Positions 47,791 through 57,951 are shown, numbered from the stretch's first letter. The stretch is 64,000 nt of DNA from JABDIY01 sp963751955 (GCA_963751955.1 CAVVWM010000003.1:372001-436000), one strand, 5' to 3'. Notes: generated by a model from the sequence alone, not told the origin. Numbers and translations: made by a program.

Positions 47791-49301
47791 CCCCAAACCC
47801 CCGTCGGGACGTTCCGAAGCGCCTGAATGTCGGCACAGCTGTGTCCCATCGGAATCACCTTGCCAGGGTTGGCCCGACAAGAGGGGTCGAAAGCCTTGCG
47901 AAGCCGGTCTTGGTGGTCCAAGTCGTCATCGGAGAACATCCGACTCATGTAGTCCTGCTTCTCGACACCTACACCGTGTTCTCCTGAGAGAACCCCGCCG
48001 GCATCGAGGGAGGCTTCCACGATCTCCTTGCCGGCGGCGTGAACCCGCTCGAGCATTCCTTCGTCACGGGCGTCGAACAGCAGGAGCGGATGGAGGTTCC
48101 CGTCGCCGGCGTGGAAGACATTCATCACCATCAATTCGTACCGGTCGGCGATTTCGTAGATCTTGGTGAGAACGTCCGCCAGCTCGGACCGGGGAACCAC
48201 CGTGTCGTGAAGGTAGTAGTCCGGTGCGATCTGTGCGATGGCTCCGAACGCCGTCTTTCGTCCCTTCCACAACAATGCCCGTTCGGTGTCGTCTCGGGCA
48301 GTTCTCACGTTGGTTGCGCCGTTGGCCCTGCCGATCTGTTCGATGCGTTCGGCGTCGACCGCAATGCCGCCCTCCAGGCCGTCCACCTCAGCCAGCAAGA
48401 CTGCGGCCGCATCACGGGGATAGCCGGCGTGTACATAGTTCTCGACCGCCTCAGTGATCCGATGGTCCATAACCTCCAGAGCCGCGGGCACGATCCCGGC
48501 GGCGATGATGCCCGACACGGTGTTGGCGGCGTCGGACACGGTGCCAAAACTGAGCAGCAGCGTTTTCACCGCCGGGCGATTCTTCGTGATCCGAACCGCC
48601 ACCTTTGTCGCAATTCCCAGGGTGCCTTCGCTCCCGACGAAGACCCCGCGAAGATCAAGCCCGGTCGGTTCGGGATCGAGGCCGCCCAATACCGCAACCT
48701 CACCGTCGGGAAGCACGATCTCGATGGCCTGGATGTGGGTGTTGGTGACCCCGTACGCCAGGCAATGGGGCCCACCTGCGTTGTTGGCAAGGTTCCCCCC
48801 AATCGTGGAAATCTGCTGGCTACTCGGATCGGGAGCGAAATGGAAACCCATCGGAGTCAGGTGACGGGTGAGATCGAGGTTGATGACACCGGGCTCGACC
48901 CATGCGATCCGATTGTCGATGTCGACCTCCAGAATTCGATCCATCTTCGTCATGGCAACAACGATCGGCGCGCCGAGTGGGATGGCTCCCCCGGCGAGAC
49001 CTGTTCCCGCACCTCGGGGAACAACCGCTCGACCATGGGCGATGGCGATCCGGGTGATCGCCTGGACTTCTTCGGTGCTGACGGGGAAACATGACGGACC
49101 GGCAACCCCTCCCTTGAAGACCGACGCATCCTTGCTGAGAAGCGACCGCTCGGCGCTGTCGAACCTGACTCGATCCTTTGTCAGGGCCGCACTGAGATCA
49201 GACACCAGTCGTTCATCGTCGGAAACCGAAGGCGTTTCCCCGATTCCGAGATCGGTTAGGCGAGCCTTGATGTTCTTGTTGATACTGCTGAGGACACTCA
49301 T
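47787..49301 (-). CDS. glcD: Glycolate oxidase catalytic FAD subunit GlcD
   Basis: The 504-residue flavoprotein oxidises glycolate (or D-lactate) to glyoxylate (or pyruvate). It has the PCMH FAD domain with VVPRGAGTGLAGGAIPLGAPIV (first part), DPSSQQISTIGGNLANNAGG and GSEGTLGIATKVAVRI, and a C-terminal catalytic region with NVFHAGDGNLHPLLL and SGEHGVGVEKQDYM. The presence of glcE, glcF, glcG and glcB argues for glycolate as substrate. It overlaps glcG by four bases. Confidence 0.93.
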   Translation of the reverse strand: MSVLSSINKNIKARLTDLGIGETPSVSDDERLVSDLSAALTKDRVRFDSAERSLLSKDASVFKGGVAGPSCFPVSTEEVQAITRIAIAHGRAVVPRGAGTGLAGGAIPLGAPIVVAMTKMDRILEVDIDNRIAWVEPGVINLDLTRHLTPMGFHFAPDPSSQQISTIGGNLANNAGGPHCLAYGVTNTHIQAIEIVLPDGEVAVLGGLDPEPTGLDLRGVFVGSEGTLGIATKVAVRITKNRPAVKTLLLSFGTVSDAANTVSGIIAAGIVPAALEVMDHRITEAVENYVHAGYPRDAAAVLLAEVDGLEGGIAVDAERIEQIGRANGATNVRTARDDTERALLWKGRKTAFGAIAQIAPDYYLHDTVVPRSELADVLTKIYEIADRYELMVMNVFHAGDGNLHPLLLFDARDEGMLERVHAAGKEIVEASLDAGGVLSGEHGVGVEKQDYMSRMFSDDDLDHQDRLRKAFDPSCRANPGKVIPMGHSCADIQALRNVPTGVWG

Positions 49302-49723
49302 CCTGTCACCGCTTTCAGGCCGGCTGCTTCGATTCCGGCAACGGCACTGATCTCGTCGTTGTCGGAGATGTCACCACTCACGCCGACCGCACCGATCAAG
49401 GTGTCGTTCTCATCGTGAATCAGAACTCCTCCGGGAACCGGGATCAGGGATCCGATGGCGTGGGTGGCAGCATCGATGAAGTACCCCTGGGTTTCGGCCC
49501 GGTTCATCAACGCCCGAGATCCCATGCCCAGAGATATCGCCCCGTGGGCCTTGCCATAGGCGATCTCAAATCGTTTGTTGGCGCCGCCGTCTTGGCGGGC
49601 GGCCGCTTTGACATGGCCTCCTCGGTCCAAGACCACTGCGGTCAACGGTTTGAACCCGCGGGCAGCGGCATCACGGAGAGCCGAGGCGATGATCGTGTTT
49701 GCCTGCTGAAGAGAGATGTCCAT
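49298..49723 (-). CDS. glcG: GlcG/HbpS-family protein
   Basis: The 141-residue protein starts MDISLQQANTIIASALRDAA and continues with PLTAVVLDRGGHVKAAARQDG and VPGGVLIHDENDTLIGAVGVSG, typical of GlcG/HbpS. Relatives bind heme or corrinoids and are commonly found in glycolate operons; the role in glycolate use is unknown. The ATG at 49723 leaves an 8-base gap after the corrected glcB stop at 49732, while the longer frame to 49765 overlaps glcB. Confidence 0.85.
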   Translation of the reverse strand: MDISLQQANTIIASALRDAAARGFKPLTAVVLDRGGHVKAAARQDGGANKRFEIAYGKAHGAISLGMGSRALMNRAETQGYFIDAATHAIGSLIPVPGGVLIHDENDTLIGAVGVSGDISDNDEISAVAGIEAAGLKAVTG

Positions 49724-49731
49724 ATACCTGT

Positions 49732-51897
49732 CACTTTCCTGCTTTGCGTTCGATTCGTCGGGCATGAAGGATGGGTTCGGTATATCCCGACGGCTGCTCG
49801 GTGCCGCTCAATACAAGATCGCACGCGGCTCGAAACGAAACACCATCGAAGGATCGGACCCATCGATTCATACGACGGATCATCCGCATTCTGGCCGTCA
49901 ACGATCGTGGCCATCTTCACCATCGTGGTCTTGATCCGATCTGCGTCGACAACGCCGTGGCGGAGCCAATTGGCCATGTGCTGGCTGGAGATTCTGCACG
50001 TAGCCCGATCTTCCATCAGTGCAACGTTGTTGATGTCGGGAACCTTGGAACAGCCGACACCCTGATCAACCCAGCGAACGACGTATCCGAGAATGCCCTG
50101 CGCATTGTTGTCGAGTTCGGCCTGGATCTCCTCGTCCGACCACGACGGGTCGGTGGCCAGTGGAATAGTGAGGAGGTCATCGACGGTTGCCCGAGATTCC
50201 CCGATGAGCGATCCCTGGACGTCATCGACGTTCACGCGGTGATAGTGGGTTGCGTGCAGCGTGGCCGCCGTTGGTGAGGGCACCCACGCACAATTGGCGC
50301 CCGAGCGTGGATGGCCGACTTTCTCGGCCAGCATGGCTTCCATACGATCCGGTGCCGCCCACATCCCTTTACCGATCTGCGCCTTGCCCCGAAGCCCACA
50401 GGCCAACCCGGTGTCGACATTCCAATCCTCGTAGGCCCGAATCCACCTCTGGTCTTTCATGTCCGCCTTGCGAACCACGGCACCCGCTTCCATGGATGTG
50501 TGGATCTCGTCGCCAGTGCGATCGAGGAAGCCGGTGTTGATGAATGCCACCCGGTGTTCGGCCGCTTGGATACACGCAGCGAGATTGACCGTTGTTCGAC
50601 GCTCCTCGTCCATGATGCCGAGTTTCACCGTATAACGATCGAGCCCGAGCGCAGCTTCCACGAAGCTGAAGACGTCGTCCGCGAATGCAACCTCCTCGGG
50701 TCCGTGCATCTTGGGCTTGACCACGTAGACACTGCCGGTGCGAGTGTTTCGCAGCCGGCCAAGGGAACTCAGATCATGTTTGGCACACAACGTGGTCACC
50801 ATTGCATCGAGCAATCCCTCAGGCACTTCGGCACCGTCGGCGGTTCGAACTGCAGGTGTGGTCATGAGGTGGCCAACGTTGCGTACCAGCATCACTGCCC
50901 GACCGGCCGCAGTGATCTCGTGTTCACCATCGGGCGAGGTGTAGACACGATCGGCCGCCATCTCCCTCAGGAAGGTCCGGCCCGACTTGGTCACTTCCTC
51001 GGTCAGTTCACCGCGGAGAAGACCCAACCAGTTCCTGTAGGCGAGAGCCTTGTCGTCGGAATCCACGGCGGCCACAGAGTCCTCACAGTCCATGATGGTT
51101 GTGAGGGCCGCCTCGAGTACGACATCGGCAATCCCGGCCGGGTCAGTTGCACCGACGTCAGTCTTCCGATCTATGTTCAACTCGATGCCCAGTCCGTGAT
51201 GACGAAGCAGGATTGCGTGGGGCTCAGCAGCCGGACCGTTGTAACCCTCGAAGAGCTGTGGGTCTGTCAAGCCAACTGTTCCGCCGCTCTTTCGCTCGGC
51301 GACCAATTGGCCGTCAGTGATCCCAAACCCGACAACTTCGCTGTATGAACAACCTTCCAGGGGGACGACGTCGTCGAGGAACGACTTGGCCCATCTGATG
51401 ACACGCTCTCCTCGGCTCGGGTCGTAGGGACCTCGTTGGGGTAGGTCACCCATGGCATCGGTTCCGTACAGGGCGTCGTAGAGGGATCCCCACCGGGCAT
51501 TGGCAGCGTTTACCGCATACCGGGCGTTCATCACCGGCACCACCAGTTGGGGGCCAGCAACTGTCGAGATTTCCGGGTCGACGTTGCGGGTCCTGATCTG
51601 GACGTCCTCGGCCGGCGGCAGCAAGTAGCCGATTTCTTCGAGGAAGGCCCTGTAGGCAGCCGCGTCATGGGGTTGATCCGCTCGTTCCCGATGCCACCGG
51701 TCGATCTGGGACTGCAACAGGGCTCGTTTCTCGATCAGTTCCGCATTGCGTGGCCCGAACTGCTTCACCAGTTCGGCGAACGAGTCAAAGAATGAACCGG
51801 TCTCTACGCCGGTACCCGGAAGCGCTTCGTCGACGAGGAACCGATGCAGTGCCGAGCCGTAGGAAAGGCCGGCGACAGTGACGAAAGCGTCGGTCAT
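49732..51897 (-). CDS. glcB: Malate synthase G; apparent frameshift near the 3' end
   Basis: The enzyme condenses glyoxylate with acetyl-CoA to malate. It is about 721 residues from the MTDAFVTVAGL start at 51897. The malate synthase G region around TTIMDCEDSVAAVD, the NVGHLMTTPAV segment and the CoA-side KMHGPEEVAFADDVF are present. After DDPSYESMGP the listed frame turns into unrelated sequence, whereas another frame continues SFDGVSFRAACDLVLSGTEQ and ends normally at 49732. One extra base near 49854 explains this. It heads the glc operon. Confidence 0.9.
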
Positions 51898-51998
51898 AGC
51901 TGCATTCTTCCCGACTACGGGGGCAAGAGACAATCCCAAACGCGAAACACCAGCCTGGCCGGCGGCCTTAGCCTGGGTTCCTCAAGTGCCTCGTCTCA

Positions 51999-52523
51999 TT
52001 GTTGAGATCACTCACTCCTACACTTTCACTTGTGTTGAGGAACTTGATTCGGGTGGTTTTGGCTGGCCTTGTGTTGATCATCCTTGGGACTGTCGCGATT
52101 GCGATTTCGCTTCGTTTGTTCGTTTCCCACGATGCCAGCCGCTGGCACATCGACCCGATGGCGGTGTCGACGGCGGCCGAAAGCAACTCGGATCTGATCG
52201 TCCCGCCTGATGTTCCACGGTTTGCCGTAGGCCCCCGCGAATTGCAGACCGCCGTTGGGGAAGTCATGGCAGATCAGCCCCGAACCAAGCTGCTCGCAAC
52301 CAGTGAAAACGGCGCTCTTCGTACTTGGGTCACCACAAGCACCGTCATGGCCTTCCCCGACTACACCTCCATCCGCGTGCTGCCGATCCAAGATGATTCG
52401 ACGATGTCGACCCTTGCCATCTTCGCCCGAGCCAGATTCGGCCAGAACGACCTTGGCGTCAATCGGGACCGAAACTCAGAGATTCTTCGAGGAGTCCTCG
52501 AGCGGGTGGGTTCAGTTGGCTGA
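51999..52523 (+). CDS. DUF1499-family membrane-anchored protein
   Basis: The 174-residue frame begins with a TTG. It has one transmembrane segment (about residues 18-42, IRVVLAGLVLIILGTVAIAI) followed by an outside DUF1499 domain ending SRFGQ-like: ARARFGQNDLGVNRDRNSEIL, the family's hallmark. A second TTG at 52035 gives a shorter, equally plausible start. Function of the family is unknown. It is divergent from glcB and overlaps the next gene's start by 8 bases. Confidence 0.72.
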   Translation: MLRSLTPTLSLVLRNLIRVVLAGLVLIILGTVAIAISLRLFVSHDASRWHIDPMAVSTAAESNSDLIVPPDVPRFAVGPRELQTAVGEVMADQPRTKLLATSENGALRTWVTTSTVMAFPDYTSIRVLPIQDDSTMSTLAIFARARFGQNDLGVNRDRNSEILRGVLERVGSVG

Positions 52524-52893
52524 TGCTGACCCCGAACGATTGCACGACCTCGCTGTAGAGGTATGTGAATCACTACCCGGAGTTGAGCTAACCCATCCCT
52601 TCGGACCCGCTGCCGACGTCTACAAAGTGGGAGGCAAGATCTTCGCGTTGCTAAGCGAGATGAGCGGCAGTTCAGGAATCAACCTGAAGATTCCACCCGA
52701 GGACGGTGAGGCACTCCGAGCCATCGACTACATCGACGCCGGCTACCACATGAACAAGAAGCACTGGATCACTGTGGGATTGGTCCAAAGTGTCGAGCCG
52801 GATCTTCTGACCGAACTGATCGAGGATTCCTACGAACTCGTCAGGTCCTCATTGCCCAAGAGAATTCGGCTCGCTCTCGGCGCTGAGACATGA
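52516..52893 (+). CDS. YjbR/MmcQ-family protein
   Basis: The 125-residue protein has the YjbR signature HPFGPAADVYKVGGKIFAL and later LKIPPEDGEALR and AGYHMNKKHWITV. This small fold resembles a DNA-binding CyaY-like domain, but the role is unknown. The start is most likely the TTG at 52516, inside the end of the DUF1499 gene, so the two are probably coupled. The longer frame to 52255 is antiphase to the DUF1499 gene. Confidence 0.83.
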   Translation: MADADPERLHDLAVEVCESLPGVELTHPFGPAADVYKVGGKIFALLSEMSGSSGINLKIPPEDGEALRAIDYIDAGYHMNKKHWITVGLVQSVEPDLLTELIEDSYELVRSSLPKRIRLALGAET

Positions 52894-52905
52894 GCCGCCC
52901 CGACA

Positions 52906-54081
52906 TCAGGAACGGGTGAGTACACGTACGGTGGAGCGAAGGTCGTCGGGGTCGAAGTAGCAACCCCGCAACCGCCGCATTCCCGCGGTGGGGTCATATG
53001 CCGAGCGGGCGTGAAGCATCCGCCGGTTGTCGAAAATGACCGCATCGCCGGGCACGAAGGCAGACTCGATCTGGAAGGCCGGGTCGGCACCGAGGGTGTG
53101 GAATCGGGCCATCGCCTCATAACTCCTGTCCACGTCGACGGCGGCCATGTCTGGATAGGCCCGGACGGGGCTGAATCCTCTGATGATGAGTGAGTCGTCG
53201 GCACCGAAATCAACTATGGGACCACGCCAGCGATGGTCGATCGCTTTGCCCTTGCTCTGGAAGACCCAATGCAGCGAGGTGAGCGCCTCGTAGATAGTGG
53301 GCTCGGATGATCTCAGATAGTTGACGATTGCAAGTGCATCAGACATCTGGTTGAGGCCGCCCACGCAAGAGTTCTCCACACAGTGCAGCGCCTGAAAGCC
53401 AGGGGGATTCTCCCTGGTCGGAAGATCGGTGTGGGGAACCAGAGAACGTCCGGTGTTGGCGGTGCTGTCCGGATCGACCTTTGCCCTCACATCCCACACA
53501 TGCCCGAAATTGGTATCACGCAGCGGGGCTATCCGGCCGACGAAGTCTTCGAGAGAATCATCGTCGACTGGGCCATCTGTGAGTCGGATCGCACCATAGG
53601 CCAGTAGTTGGTTGAGTATCTCCAGAAGATCCGCCGCACTGGGGTCGTGTGGCCACTCGAAGGTTGGCAGGTCGTCGCGCCGTTCGCCATCAATGTCAGC
53701 ACCGGCCGCGCCGGCGACCCAGGGAACCGGAGCGACCAGGCCCGACCCAGCGAGCTGGGCGTTGGAGACGAACGAGTGCAACCAGCCCGAACCGAACCTG
53801 TGAGTAAGACCGTCTGCCCATGTGATCTCCAGATCACCGTCGACCGCAACGGCGGAAGCAAGTTTGTGGCGACGATGCTCGGCAGGATCTCCGATTCCTT
53901 CCCGGGTGATCGGATCGATCCCGTGCCCTACCGTGTTCTCCCGCAGCCAGGTTCCGTTCAGCTCGCCGTGTCCGTCCGGCCAGTTCACCTCAACAAGGTT
54001 CCCCCGGACCACAACCGACTGGATCGGTACCGAACGATAGTCGTAAAAGTCCGGCGCTGGTGCGTTGTGCGCTTGCGACAT
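52906..54081 (-). CDS. Gamma-butyrobetaine hydroxylase-like Fe(II)/2-oxoglutarate dioxygenase
   Basis: The 391-residue protein has an N-terminal DUF971-type domain (VEVNWPDGHGELNGTWLREN) and a TauD-like catalytic domain with the iron ligands HTD in SLVPHTDLPTR and a late histidine in NRRMLHARSAYDP, followed by the 2-oxoglutarate arginine in MRRLRGCYF. This architecture belongs to gamma-butyrobetaine and trimethyllysine hydroxylases and trimethylaminoethylphosphonate dioxygenases. A quaternary-amine substrate is likely; which one is not evident. Start MSQAHNAPAPDF at 54081 is preferred. It is divergent from icd. Confidence 0.83.
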   Translation of the reverse strand: MSQAHNAPAPDFYDYRSVPIQSVVVRGNLVEVNWPDGHGELNGTWLRENTVGHGIDPITREGIGDPAEHRRHKLASAVAVDGDLEITWADGLTHRFGSGWLHSFVSNAQLAGSGLVAPVPWVAGAAGADIDGERRDDLPTFEWPHDPSAADLLEILNQLLAYGAIRLTDGPVDDDSLEDFVGRIAPLRDTNFGHVWDVRAKVDPDSTANTGRSLVPHTDLPTRENPPGFQALHCVENSCVGGLNQMSDALAIVNYLRSSEPTIYEALTSLHWVFQSKGKAIDHRWRGPIVDFGADDSLIIRGFSPVRAYPDMAAVDVDRSYEAMARFHTLGADPAFQIESAFVPGDAVIFDNRRMLHARSAYDPTAGMRRLRGCYFDPDDLRSTVRVLTRS

Positions 54082-54211
54082 GTGAAGCACCTCGAGGAAC
54101 GTGCAGGTCCGAATGACCAGGCGGAACTGGCACAAAAGTACATGTTCGGTCGGGTTGAAGCCAGCCACTCACCACCAATGACCAATCCCAAGGCCGGTAC
54201 GCTTGGGTGTG

Positions 54212-56443
54212 ATGTCTGACACCGCCTCTTCCACGATCATCTATACCCACACCGATGAGGCCCCGGCCCTCGCCACCCGATCATTTTTACCGATCGTCAG
54301 GGCCTTCACCGGGGCCACAGGCGTCAACGTGGAGACCAGAGACATTTCCTTGGCGGGACGACTCCTGGCCAACTTCAACGACTTCTTATCCTCGGACCAA
54401 CAAACCCATGACGCCCTCACCGAGCTGGGAGAGTTGGCCCTCACCCCCGCTGCCAACATCATCAAACTTCCCAACATCAGTGCGTCGGTTCCTCAGCTGA
54501 AGGCGGCGATTTCAGAACTCCAGGCTCAGGGCTTCGGACTCCCGGACTACCCCGACGACCCTGAATCCGAAGTCGAGATCGATGTGCGCGCACGTTATGA
54601 CCGGATCAAAGGAAGTGCAGTGAATCCCGTACTGCGCGAGGGAAACAGCGACCGTAGGGCCCCGGGGGCAGTGAAGAACTATGCCAAGGCCAATCCCCAC
54701 CGGATGGGTCCGTGGTCCTCTGAGTCCAAGACCCACGTTTCAACCATGGGTCAGAACGACTTCGCCTCCAACGAGAAGTCGGTCACGATCGACAAGGATC
54801 AAACCTTGCGTATCGAGCACGTATCGCCCGAGGGTGAGTTGACGGTGCTCAAAGAAGCCATCCCGGTTCTGGCCGACGAGGTGGTTGATGGCACCTTCAT
54901 GAGCGTGAAGGCGCTGCGATCGTTCCTCGCCGAGCAGGTGGCCCAGGCCAAGGAGCAGGGTGTCCTCTTCTCGCTTCACATGAAGGCCACGATGATGAAG
55001 GTTTCCGATCCGATCATCTTCGGTCACGCGGTCGAGGTGTTCTTTTCCGACGTGTTCGCAAAACATGGTAGGGCCCTCGAACAGGTTGGAGCCGAGCCGA
55101 ACAATGGCCTCGGCAACGTGCTGGGCGCTCTCGCCGACTTGCCCACAGACACAAAAGCTCAAATCGAGGCAGATATCGAAGCCGCAATCGAGAACGGTCC
55201 CGACATGGCGATGGTCGACTCCGATCGAGGAATCACCAACCTCCATGTTCCCAGCGACGTCATCATCGACGCTTCCATGCCGGCGATGATCCGCACGTCG
55301 GGGCAAATGTGGAACGCAGACGGGGAGCAGCAGGACACCAAGGCGGTGATCCCGGACAGTTCGTATGCATCTCTGTACTCCGAAACAATCGACTTCTGCC
55401 GCGAAAACGGAGCGTTTGATCCCGTCACCATGGGGACCGTGCCCAACGTCGGATTGATGGCACAGAAGGCCGAGGAGTACGGATCACACGACAAGACCTT
55501 CGAAATCACCGCCGACGGCGTCGTCCGCGTTATCAGCGACAACGACACGGTTGTGATGCAGCATGCGGTGGAGGCCGGAGACATCTGGCGTATGTGCCAG
55601 GTGAAAGATCTCCCAGTTCGGGACTGGGTGAAGCTGGCGGTAAGCCGAGCGCGAGCAACCGGCTGGCCCGTCGTCTTCTGGCTCGACGCCGAGCGGGCCC
55701 ATGACGCCGAGCTGATCAGAAAGGTCGAGGATTACCTTTCAGACCATGATACCGACGGCCTTCAGATCGAGATCATGAATGTGGCCGACGCAACCAAGTT
55801 CACGCTGACGCGCACCAAGGCCGGTGAGAACACCATTTCGGCAACAGGCAATGTGCTGCGGGACTATCTCACCGACTTGTTCCCCATCTTGGAGCTCGGC
55901 ACCAGCGCCAAGATGCTCTCGATCGTTCCTCTGATGAACGGTGGCGGGTTGTTCGAAACCGGTGCCGGTGGTTCGGCTCCCAAGCATGTTCAGCAATTCG
56001 AAAAGGAAAACCACCTGCGCTGGGATTCCCTGGGCGAATTCTTGGCCCTCGCCGTCTCGTTGGAGCACCTGGCCCAGGCAGCCAACCAACCATCTGCAGC
56101 CGTACTCGCGGCCGCTCTCGACGCTGCCACCGGTGAGGTCCTGCTGAACGGGAGATCTCCGTCGCGCAAGGTGAACGAACTGGACAACCGAGGCAGCCAC
56201 TTCTACCTCGCCCTTTACTGGGCCCAAGCGATGGCAGGCCAGAGCGAGGACCCCGCGCTGGCCGAGCGGTTTGGGCCGTTGGCCCATTCGCTGGCCGACA
56301 ACGAAGCCACCATCGTGGCCGAACTGAACGGCGTCCAGGGTCAGCCGATGGACATCGGCGGCTACTACCAGCCCATCGAGGAGCTGGCTGTCGCCGCCAT
56401 GCGGCCCAGCGCCACGCTGAATGCCATCATCGACAGCTTCTAG
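54212..56443 (+). CDS. icd: Monomeric NADP-dependent isocitrate dehydrogenase
   Basis: The 743-residue TCA-cycle enzyme oxidises isocitrate to 2-oxoglutarate with NADP. Sequence and length match the monomeric (Icd-II) type, with conserved segments such as KNYAKANPHRMGPWS, LFSLHMKATMMKVSDPI and MAMVDSDRGITNLH, and the C-terminal region RGSHFYLALYWAQAMA. The ATG at 54212 begins MSDTASSTIIYTHTDEAPAL, as expected for this family; a TTG nine bases earlier is unlikely. It overlaps azlC by 23 bases. Confidence 0.96.
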   Translation: MSDTASSTIIYTHTDEAPALATRSFLPIVRAFTGATGVNVETRDISLAGRLLANFNDFLSSDQQTHDALTELGELALTPAANIIKLPNISASVPQLKAAISELQAQGFGLPDYPDDPESEVEIDVRARYDRIKGSAVNPVLREGNSDRRAPGAVKNYAKANPHRMGPWSSESKTHVSTMGQNDFASNEKSVTIDKDQTLRIEHVSPEGELTVLKEAIPVLADEVVDGTFMSVKALRSFLAEQVAQAKEQGVLFSLHMKATMMKVSDPIIFGHAVEVFFSDVFAKHGRALEQVGAEPNNGLGNVLGALADLPTDTKAQIEADIEAAIENGPDMAMVDSDRGITNLHVPSDVIIDASMPAMIRTSGQMWNADGEQQDTKAVIPDSSYASLYSETIDFCRENGAFDPVTMGTVPNVGLMAQKAEEYGSHDKTFEITADGVVRVISDNDTVVMQHAVEAGDIWRMCQVKDLPVRDWVKLAVSRARATGWPVVFWLDAERAHDAELIRKVEDYLSDHDTDGLQIEIMNVADATKFTLTRTKAGENTISATGNVLRDYLTDLFPILELGTSAKMLSIVPLMNGGGLFETGAGGSAPKHVQQFEKENHLRWDSLGEFLALAVSLEHLAQAANQPSAAVLAAALDAATGEVLLNGRSPSRKVNELDNRGSHFYLALYWAQAMAGQSEDPALAERFGPLAHSLADNEATIVAELNGVQGQPMDIGGYYQPIEELAVAAMRPSATLNAIIDSF

Positions 56444-57131
56444 CCGACGCCGGTCGCCGTTCTCGCTCCTTCACCCCGAGGCCCTACGGGACTCGGCCCC
56501 GCTCCTGATACCGGCGGTCCCGTTCGGTTTTGTGCTCGGCGTAGAAATCAACGACAGCCTGATGCCCGTGGGTGTGGGCTTCAGCACATCCGTCTTCGTC
56601 TTCGCCGGTGCGGCCCAGCTTGCGCTCGTCACCCTGGCGGGAACCGTCTCCACCATCACGGTGGTTCTCACCGCGCTGGTGATCAACGCACGCCACGTGA
56701 TGTACTCGGCCGCACTTGCTCCAGCGATGTCCCACCAGCCAACCTGGTTTCGACTGGTGGCCCCGTTCGTGCTCGTCGATCAAGTGTTCGCCCTCGGCAT
56801 CGCCCGGTCCGGCAAGGATCCCACCGAATTCCGCCGTTACTATCTCACTTGCGGGGCCGTGTTCTTTGCCGTTTGGCAGGTGGTCACCGCCCTGGGCATC
56901 GTCTTTGGCGCCGCGGTGCCCGAGTCGCTCGGACTCGACTTGGCGCCGGCTCTCATGTTCACCGGAATCGTCGTTTCCATGGTTGTCAACCGGGCATCGC
57001 TGATCGCTGCGACCACGGCTGTGGCGGTCACTACCCTGACCCTGGGCCTGCCGAACCGCAGCGGCCTCCTCGTCGGTGCATTGGCAGGAGTAATCGCTGG
57101 CTACGCAGCAGAAATGCGATCGTCCCGATGA
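56421..57131 (+). CDS. azlC: AzlC-family amino-acid exporter subunit
   Basis: The 236-residue integral membrane protein has about seven hydrophobic segments and the AzlC features PFGFVLGVEINDS and FAGAAQLALVTLAG. With AzlD it forms a branched-chain amino acid (for example valine) or azaleucine exporter. The ATG lies within the 3' end of icd; no better start is seen downstream. Confidence 0.88.
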   Translation: MPSSTASSRRRSPFSLLHPEALRDSAPLLIPAVPFGFVLGVEINDSLMPVGVGFSTSVFVFAGAAQLALVTLAGTVSTITVVLTALVINARHVMYSAALAPAMSHQPTWFRLVAPFVLVDQVFALGIARSGKDPTEFRRYYLTCGAVFFAVWQVVTALGIVFGAAVPESLGLDLAPALMFTGIVVSMVVNRASLIAATTAVAVTTLTLGLPNRSGLLVGALAGVIAGYAAEMRSSR

Positions 57132-57448
57132 CCGTCATCGTTTCTGTGATTTTGGTCGCCGTGGTCGCGACGGGGACCTATCTCAGCCGGGCTGGCATGA
57201 TCTTGCTGCTCGCTGGGCGCAATCTGCCCGAAGCCGTTTTGCGGGCGCTGCGATATGTGGGACCGGCCGTCCTGGCCGCCCTCGTCGTAACCTTTGTCGC
57301 CGATCCTGACCAGGCGAATCGAGGCGTCACCGCTGCCGAGATCGCCGGACTGGTCGCCTCAGCATGGACCCAGTACCGCTGGAAGAGCCTCGGGCTCACG
57401 CTCGCCGTAGGGATGGCAGTGTTTTGGCTGGTCCGCGGGGTCGCATGA
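57128..57448 (+). CDS. azlD: AzlD-family amino-acid exporter subunit
   Basis: The 106-residue protein has four hydrophobic helices and the AzlD pattern TYLSRAGMILLLAGR and LRYVGPAVLAALVV. Its ATG overlaps the azlC stop (ATGA), giving coupled synthesis of the two subunits. Confidence 0.9.
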   Translation: MTVIVSVILVAVVATGTYLSRAGMILLLAGRNLPEAVLRALRYVGPAVLAALVVTFVADPDQANRGVTAAEIAGLVASAWTQYRWKSLGLTLAVGMAVFWLVRGVA

Positions 57449-57462
57449 CGCCAACAGCCGGC

Positions 57463-57951
57463 TCAGGTTCGAGTTGACCGGCCGAACTCGGACCGATTCC
57501 AACCGATTGGGGTCGTACCTACCGGTGGCAGCGTGAACTTGGGGTCATCGGTCTGAAGCATCACCAGGAATGGGCGACCGAGTTTGAGCCCCACGATCGC
57601 ATTTTCGAACAATATTTCTGTCAGCTCGTGGGCGAATGTCGGGTCTGTGTTTGCAAGCGAATCGAACTGATAAATCGCCAGCACCCGGGTTCCTTTGCTG
57701 TCATTGAACCCGCAGGCACCGGACACTACGTCGAACATGCAGTCCGACAGCGCATCAAGGTTCGATCCGAAATGAGCCGGAAAGTCGAGCGCATCCGCCA
57801 AGGCCATGAGCGCTGTTTCACGAGACCACGCTCCCGCATCGAGACGAACAACGGCGGCACCGCGTCTTTGAAGTTCGTCGATAGCACGGTTCAGGACCTC
57901 GGCCCGGAAGTAGAACTCGACCAGTCCTCGGCTCGGTTCGACCAGCGCCAT
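57463..57951 (-). CDS. Barstar-like protein
   Basis: The 162-residue protein contains the barstar core LALADALDFPAHFGSNLDAL-type sequence (here LADALDFPAHFGSNLDALSD), including the conserved Asn-Leu-Asp-Ala stretch that caps barnase-like RNases. An N-terminal strand-helix (AVVRLDAGAWSRETALM) precedes it. Barstar-family proteins inhibit secreted or delivered RNases. No barnase-type gene is adjacent, so it may be an orphan immunity or regulatory protein. Confidence 0.78.
   Translation of the reverse strand: MALVEPSRGLVEFYFRAEVLNRAIDELQRRGAAVVRLDAGAWSRETALMALADALDFPAHFGSNLDALSDCMFDVVSGACGFNDSKGTRVLAIYQFDSLANTDPTFAHELTEILFENAIVGLKLGRPFLVMLQTDDPKFTLPPVGTTPIGWNRSEFGRSTRT

Noticed and set aside
48039..49094. 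351-residue plus-strand frame
   Set aside because: Antisense to glcD, with no recognisable domain.
50311..51348. 345-residue plus-strand frame
   Set aside because: Antisense to malate synthase G.
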